From assembly GCF_003351105.1 (NCBI RefSeq), contig NZ_NKRG01000001.1:310001-374000 (forward strand): DNA of 64,000 nucleotides, written 5' to 3'. The stretch is from Thermosipho africanus Ob7. Lineage in GTDB: Bacteria > Thermotogota > Thermotogae > Thermotogales > Fervidobacteriaceae. Position 1 is the first letter of the stretch; each line of letters starts with the position of its first letter. Made by a program: the position numbers and the translations under genes. The notes under the pieces are model-generated. The model was not told where the DNA came from. It made no database searches and saw only the letters and a list, made by a program, of their open reading frames with translations. Positions 63,251 to 64,000 of this stretch are shown in pieces.

Positions 63251-64000
63251 GAAAATTAATTGAGAATAATTCTGGAAATTCTATAGCCATTGTTGGTGAA
63301 AATAAAAGATATGTTAATGATAAAGTAATGCAAGCAGTTTTAGATGTTACTAATTATGATATACAAAGATATTTAATGATTGATGAAAATAATATTAAGA
63401 TAGATCATGTCAGAAATATTCAAGAGTTTTTATCATTTTCATCCGATAAGGGAAAAAAGATTGTAGTTATTTTTAATGCAGAAAAAATGCTGCCAGAAGC
63501 CGAAAATGCTTTGTTAAAAACGTTAGAAGAACCACCATCGTATTCAATCATAGTTCTTACAACTACTAATTGGAAAGCATTATATCCAACTATTAGAAGT
63601 AGATTGCAGAAGTATTATGTAAGTGTTCCAAAAGATATTTTATTAGGATTACAGGATTTTATATTAAAAAAACTAGCAATTGAGTTTCCAGATAAAGTAG
63701 ATGAAATAAAGGCAAATAATTTAAAAATAGTTGAAATTGAAAATTTTGAAGAAAGTCCTAGTTATTACTATTCACTTTACTTAAAAATAAAAGAAAACTT
63801 GGAAGATGCTAAGAAGATTAATAACTTTGTTGCTAGTTTATCAAGTATAAAAGATTTTAATTTTTTAAAAGTATTATCTAAAATAGCACTATGGATATGC
63901 GAAGAATTTAGTTGTGATTATAAATTTGCAAAGGTATTATCTTCAATATTATCTTCAAAAGTTGCAAATTATAATTATGAACTTACGTATTACTTTATAT
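63238..64000 (+). CDS. holB: DNA polymerase III delta'-like clamp-loader subunit, truncated by the window end
   Basis: An open frame from ATG 63238 (GGTGGAG upstream) that runs off the right edge; at least 254 residues are seen. FNAEKMLPEAENALLKTLEEPPSYS and IRSRLQKYYV are signatures of delta'/gamma clamp-loader proteins. The N-terminus lacks a Walker A lysine motif, which points to delta' rather than gamma/tau. It overlaps the ECF ATPase gene by 13 bases. Confidence 0.8.
   Translation, partial: MEKIRKLIENNSGNSIAIVGENKRYVNDKVMQAVLDVTNYDIQRYLMIDENNIKIDHVRNIQEFLSFSSDKGKKIVVIFNAEKMLPEAENALLKTLEEPPSYSIIVLTTTNWKALYPTIRSRLQKYYVSVPKDILLGLQDFILKKLAIEFPDKVDEIKANNLKIVEIENFEESPSYYYSLYLKIKENLEDAKKINNFVASLSSIKDFNFLKVLSKIALWICEEFSCDYKFAKVLSSILSSKVANYNYELTYYFI

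Overview
This AT-rich window has the content of a Thermotogales chromosome, most likely Thermosipho. Three things support that: an alpha-less run of Thermotoga-like housekeeping genes; a 60-residue ferredoxin whose cysteines fall at the same positions as in the Thermotoga maritima protein; and a DNA polymerase I whose start and 892-residue length fit what I remember of the Thermosipho africanus (Taf) enzyme. The species is an inference. I see no insertion sequence, prophage or CRISPR array.

Layout. 1-5.5 kb: the 3' part of tmRNA, then a leftward block holding a sigma factor, a HAD phosphatase, a B12/iron-type ABC permease and binding protein under a cobalamin riboswitch, dxr and thiamine pyrophosphokinase. 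5.6-13.6 kb (rightward): an orphan LolD-type ATPase, recG, a tightly coupled four-gene radical-SAM/hydrolase/flavoprotein cluster, a membrane-anchored protein and threonine aldolase. 13.6-16.9 kb (leftward): galM, corA, an 18-codon ORF, a glutamine amidotransferase and a phosphodiesterase. 17-24.7 kb (rightward): an exported PHP-domain protein, clpC, radA, degV and yhhQ, followed by two identical tRNA-Asp genes. 25-34.5 kb (leftward): an exported protein of unknown function, a purine-nucleoside-type BMP/ABC importer with a 606-residue membrane protein, ferredoxin and dnaA.

34.8-64 kb: every gene points right. The block holds a D-aminopeptidase, a phosphotransacylase, a relic enhancer-binding-protein-like regulator with an attenuator-like leader, ispD, phosphate transport, mutS2, an FtsA-like protein, polA, xseAB, a half-size chromate transporter, a sirtuin, a lipase, rnhB, thyX, folD, yajC-secDF, a Na+/H+ pyrophosphatase, a divergent phosphofructokinase, a SAM hydrolase, an ECF-type ATPase and a truncated DNA polymerase III delta'-like gene. 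The orientation switch beside dnaA makes 34.5-34.8 kb a candidate origin, although no clear DnaA-box array is visible.

Most genes overlap or abut and form long operons. The observations I rate highest are: the radical-SAM cluster with an RlmN/Cfr-like enzyme that lacks one catalytic cysteine; a phosphofructokinase homologue with a rebuilt phosphoryl-donor site beside the membrane pyrophosphatase; the three-arm attenuator in front of an ATPase-less NtrC-type regulator; an almost perfect 40-bp palindrome inside mutS2; and a terminator-like hairpin inside radA.
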